Positions 22,367-23,668 of a stretch of DNA of 23,668 nt are shown here, piece by piece (positions within the stretch are counted from its first letter, which is position 1; every line of letters begins with the position of its first letter). The translations under genes were made by a program, and so were the position numbers. The stretch comes from Bigelowiella natans CCMP2755 (Eukaryota > Cercozoa > Chlorarachniophyceae): assembly GCA_000320545.1 (NCBI GenBank), contig ADNK01002432.1:7501-31168 (forward strand), in the 5' to 3' direction. The notes beneath the pieces are model-generated. The model did not search any database. It had not been told where the DNA came from and worked only from the letters and a program-made list of their open reading frames with translations.

Positions 22367-23041
22367 ATGGCGACCCAGGTGAGCCACCATGTTAGAATCT
22401 TCTCCTGTTTCTGCCTCTACCACGCGCTGACGTGCGTAGCCTTGCTGGCATCTCACAGGGAACGATAGTTTAAGAGTATCATGTTGATGACCGAGATGAG
22501 TTGTAATGTAATTTAACTTGTGGATGAATAAACGACAGAACCCGCGAATGAAGCAGGCCAATTATCTGGTATTCATAGAAAACTAGGCAGCCGTGGGAGG
22601 GGGCATGCGACATTTTACTTTTGCGGACTGCCTTCACAATTCAATTTTCTTTTGGTATCATGATTCGCATGAAGATAAACTCTAAGCTGTGCATTATGAA
22701 TCCTTTTTCAGGCCATGGCGGTTCAGGCTGTAAAGCGCCTTGAGCGCGAGATGCTGCTAGCTCTTGTACGGAATATTCATTTATGAATAAATAATTAGAT
22801 ATACACATATACATATATTGATCATCTTCGAAGTTTCTAAGTCATCATCCCCCCTCTCCTTTCCTTACAGGATAATGGGAGTGTTCGCGAGGCGCTCCAC
22901 AAGGCTATGGAGATGCTATCTGAACTCAGCACATCCAAATTGACACCGCAGAACTACTACGGTAGGTTTTGTCTTTTGGGGTCGATTTGTATTATAGAGT
23001 ACCCTGGAATACAAAGATATAATATTTAAAACCGTACATAA

Positions 23042-23073
<32 letters not shown>

Positions 23074-23501
23074 CTGTGTGTGTGTGTGTGTGTATTTATA
23101 TATTACATTTGCATATACTATATTCATATATAAGATTCCTTCTTCCTATCTCTGACTCTGTATTATTTTTCTGGGTGCGCAGATCTCTACATGCACGCGA
23201 CTGACGTCCTGCGCAGGCTTGAAGCGTACATCATCGACGAGGTAGAGAAGACGTAGCTTGTAGGGTACGGGGGCTCGTAATCCCACGCTTTCCCAAGTCC
23301 GTTTTTCTACCGCCCCAGAAGTACGATTCTCACAGTATTCTTCATCTTGCTTCTCTTTCCTATATCCAGGATGGGCGCGGGGGAGTATCTGTCGTGGATC
23401 TGTATGAGAGCGTTCAATACGCAGGCACTATTGTCCCCCGTTTGTATCTACTTGCTACTGTGGGGTCAGCTTACATTCGCTCCAAGAAGGCTCCTTGTAA
23501 G
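22367..23501 (+). CDS. VPS35: Retromer subunit VPS35, N-terminal exons (3' partial)
   Basis: Seen: exons 22367-22378 (ATG), 22712-22765, 22871-22961, 23183-23241 and 23370-23501, with consistent phases and a donor gtgcgg at 23502; the gene continues beyond the window. The product starts MATQAMAVQAVKRLERE and carries LHKAMEMLSELSTSKLTPQN, DLYMHATDVLRRLEAYIIDE, VVDLYESVQYAGTIVPRLYL and VGSAYIRSKKAPCK. Family knowledge: VPS35 is the alpha-solenoid scaffold of retromer, which retrieves cargo from endosomes to the Golgi or plasma membrane; the PRLYL motif is the conserved site needed for VPS26 binding. The N-terminal extension before the first helix is short compared with animal and plant proteins. 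Confidence rests on the continuous match of about 115 residues to the family's N-terminal helices. Confidence 0.93.
23040..23094. repeat. (TA)n (TG)n compound microsatellite in a VPS35 intron
   Basis: TA run switching to TG inside the intron 22962-23182. Confidence 0.9.
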
Positions 23502-23668
23502 GTGCGGTTAGTGCAATGTTAACAGATGCGACAGCAATCTGACAAATATGGGCCACCAAAATTGCGAAAACAGTGAAAGGCATTCTGTTATACTCCTCAA
23601 AAAGTTCAATTGCGTTTCGTAATTTTCTCCCTTTCCTTTCCCATCACATCTCCTCTCCCCCCCCCCCC

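Noticed and set aside
1-23668. CRISPR array, tRNA or rRNA gene, insertion sequence
   Set aside because: Repeats are simple microsatellites without spacers; no cloverleaf, rRNA stretch, transposase or terminal inverted repeats were seen by eye. A tRNAscan or repeat-library search was not possible here.

Overview
The window is nuclear DNA of a eukaryote, most likely a protist or microalga. Genes are split by many GT-AG introns of about 80-730 bp, nearly every longer intron carries a dinucleotide microsatellite (CT, GT, GA, CA or TA), and the products (retromer VPS35, RING E3-like protein, signal-anchored glycosyltransferases) are eukaryotic. I cannot name the species from sequence alone. No rRNA, tRNA, CRISPR array or bacterial operon is visible.

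Five genes alternate in orientation. (1) Plus strand, 1-5243, 5' end outside the window: an alpha/beta-hydrolase domain followed in the same predicted transcript by a degenerate WW-like segment, a C3HC4 RING finger and a weakly YEATS-like region. (2) Minus strand, 11067-6473: a signal-anchored protein with a PLOD-type (lysyl-hydroxylase-like) glycosyltransferase domain followed by a fucosyltransferase-like domain with an HLRRGD motif. (3) Plus strand, 12059-18983: a signal-anchored protein of about 1460 residues that strings together a degenerate fucosyltransferase-like domain, a GT25 domain, a second copy of the same fucosyltransferase-like domain with an intact HMRGTDK motif, and a FUT8-like domain with HFRAGD. 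(4) Minus strand, 21177-20053: a small membrane-anchored protein with a Pro/Thr-rich stalk, an acidic tail and polyglutamine. (5) Plus strand, from 22367 past the right edge: the N-terminus of VPS35.

Exon chains were built by hand from reading frame, splice-site dinucleotides and intron phase. For genes 2, 3 and 5 phases agree at every junction I propose; gene 1 has one unresolved one-base conflict at 3585-3643. Convergent spacers lie at 5244-6472 and 18984-20052, divergent ones at 11068-12058 and 21178-22366.

The centre of the window is a head-to-head pair of multi-domain glycosyltransferases with six predicted catalytic or catalytic-like domains in about 12.5 kb. Both start with a type II signal anchor, so both probably act in the Golgi/ER lumen. 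A PLOD-type domain opposite a GT25 domain recalls the two activities that build Glc-Gal on hydroxylysine in animals, here joined to several fucosyltransferase-like units; a shared glycoprotein-glycan pathway is inference.
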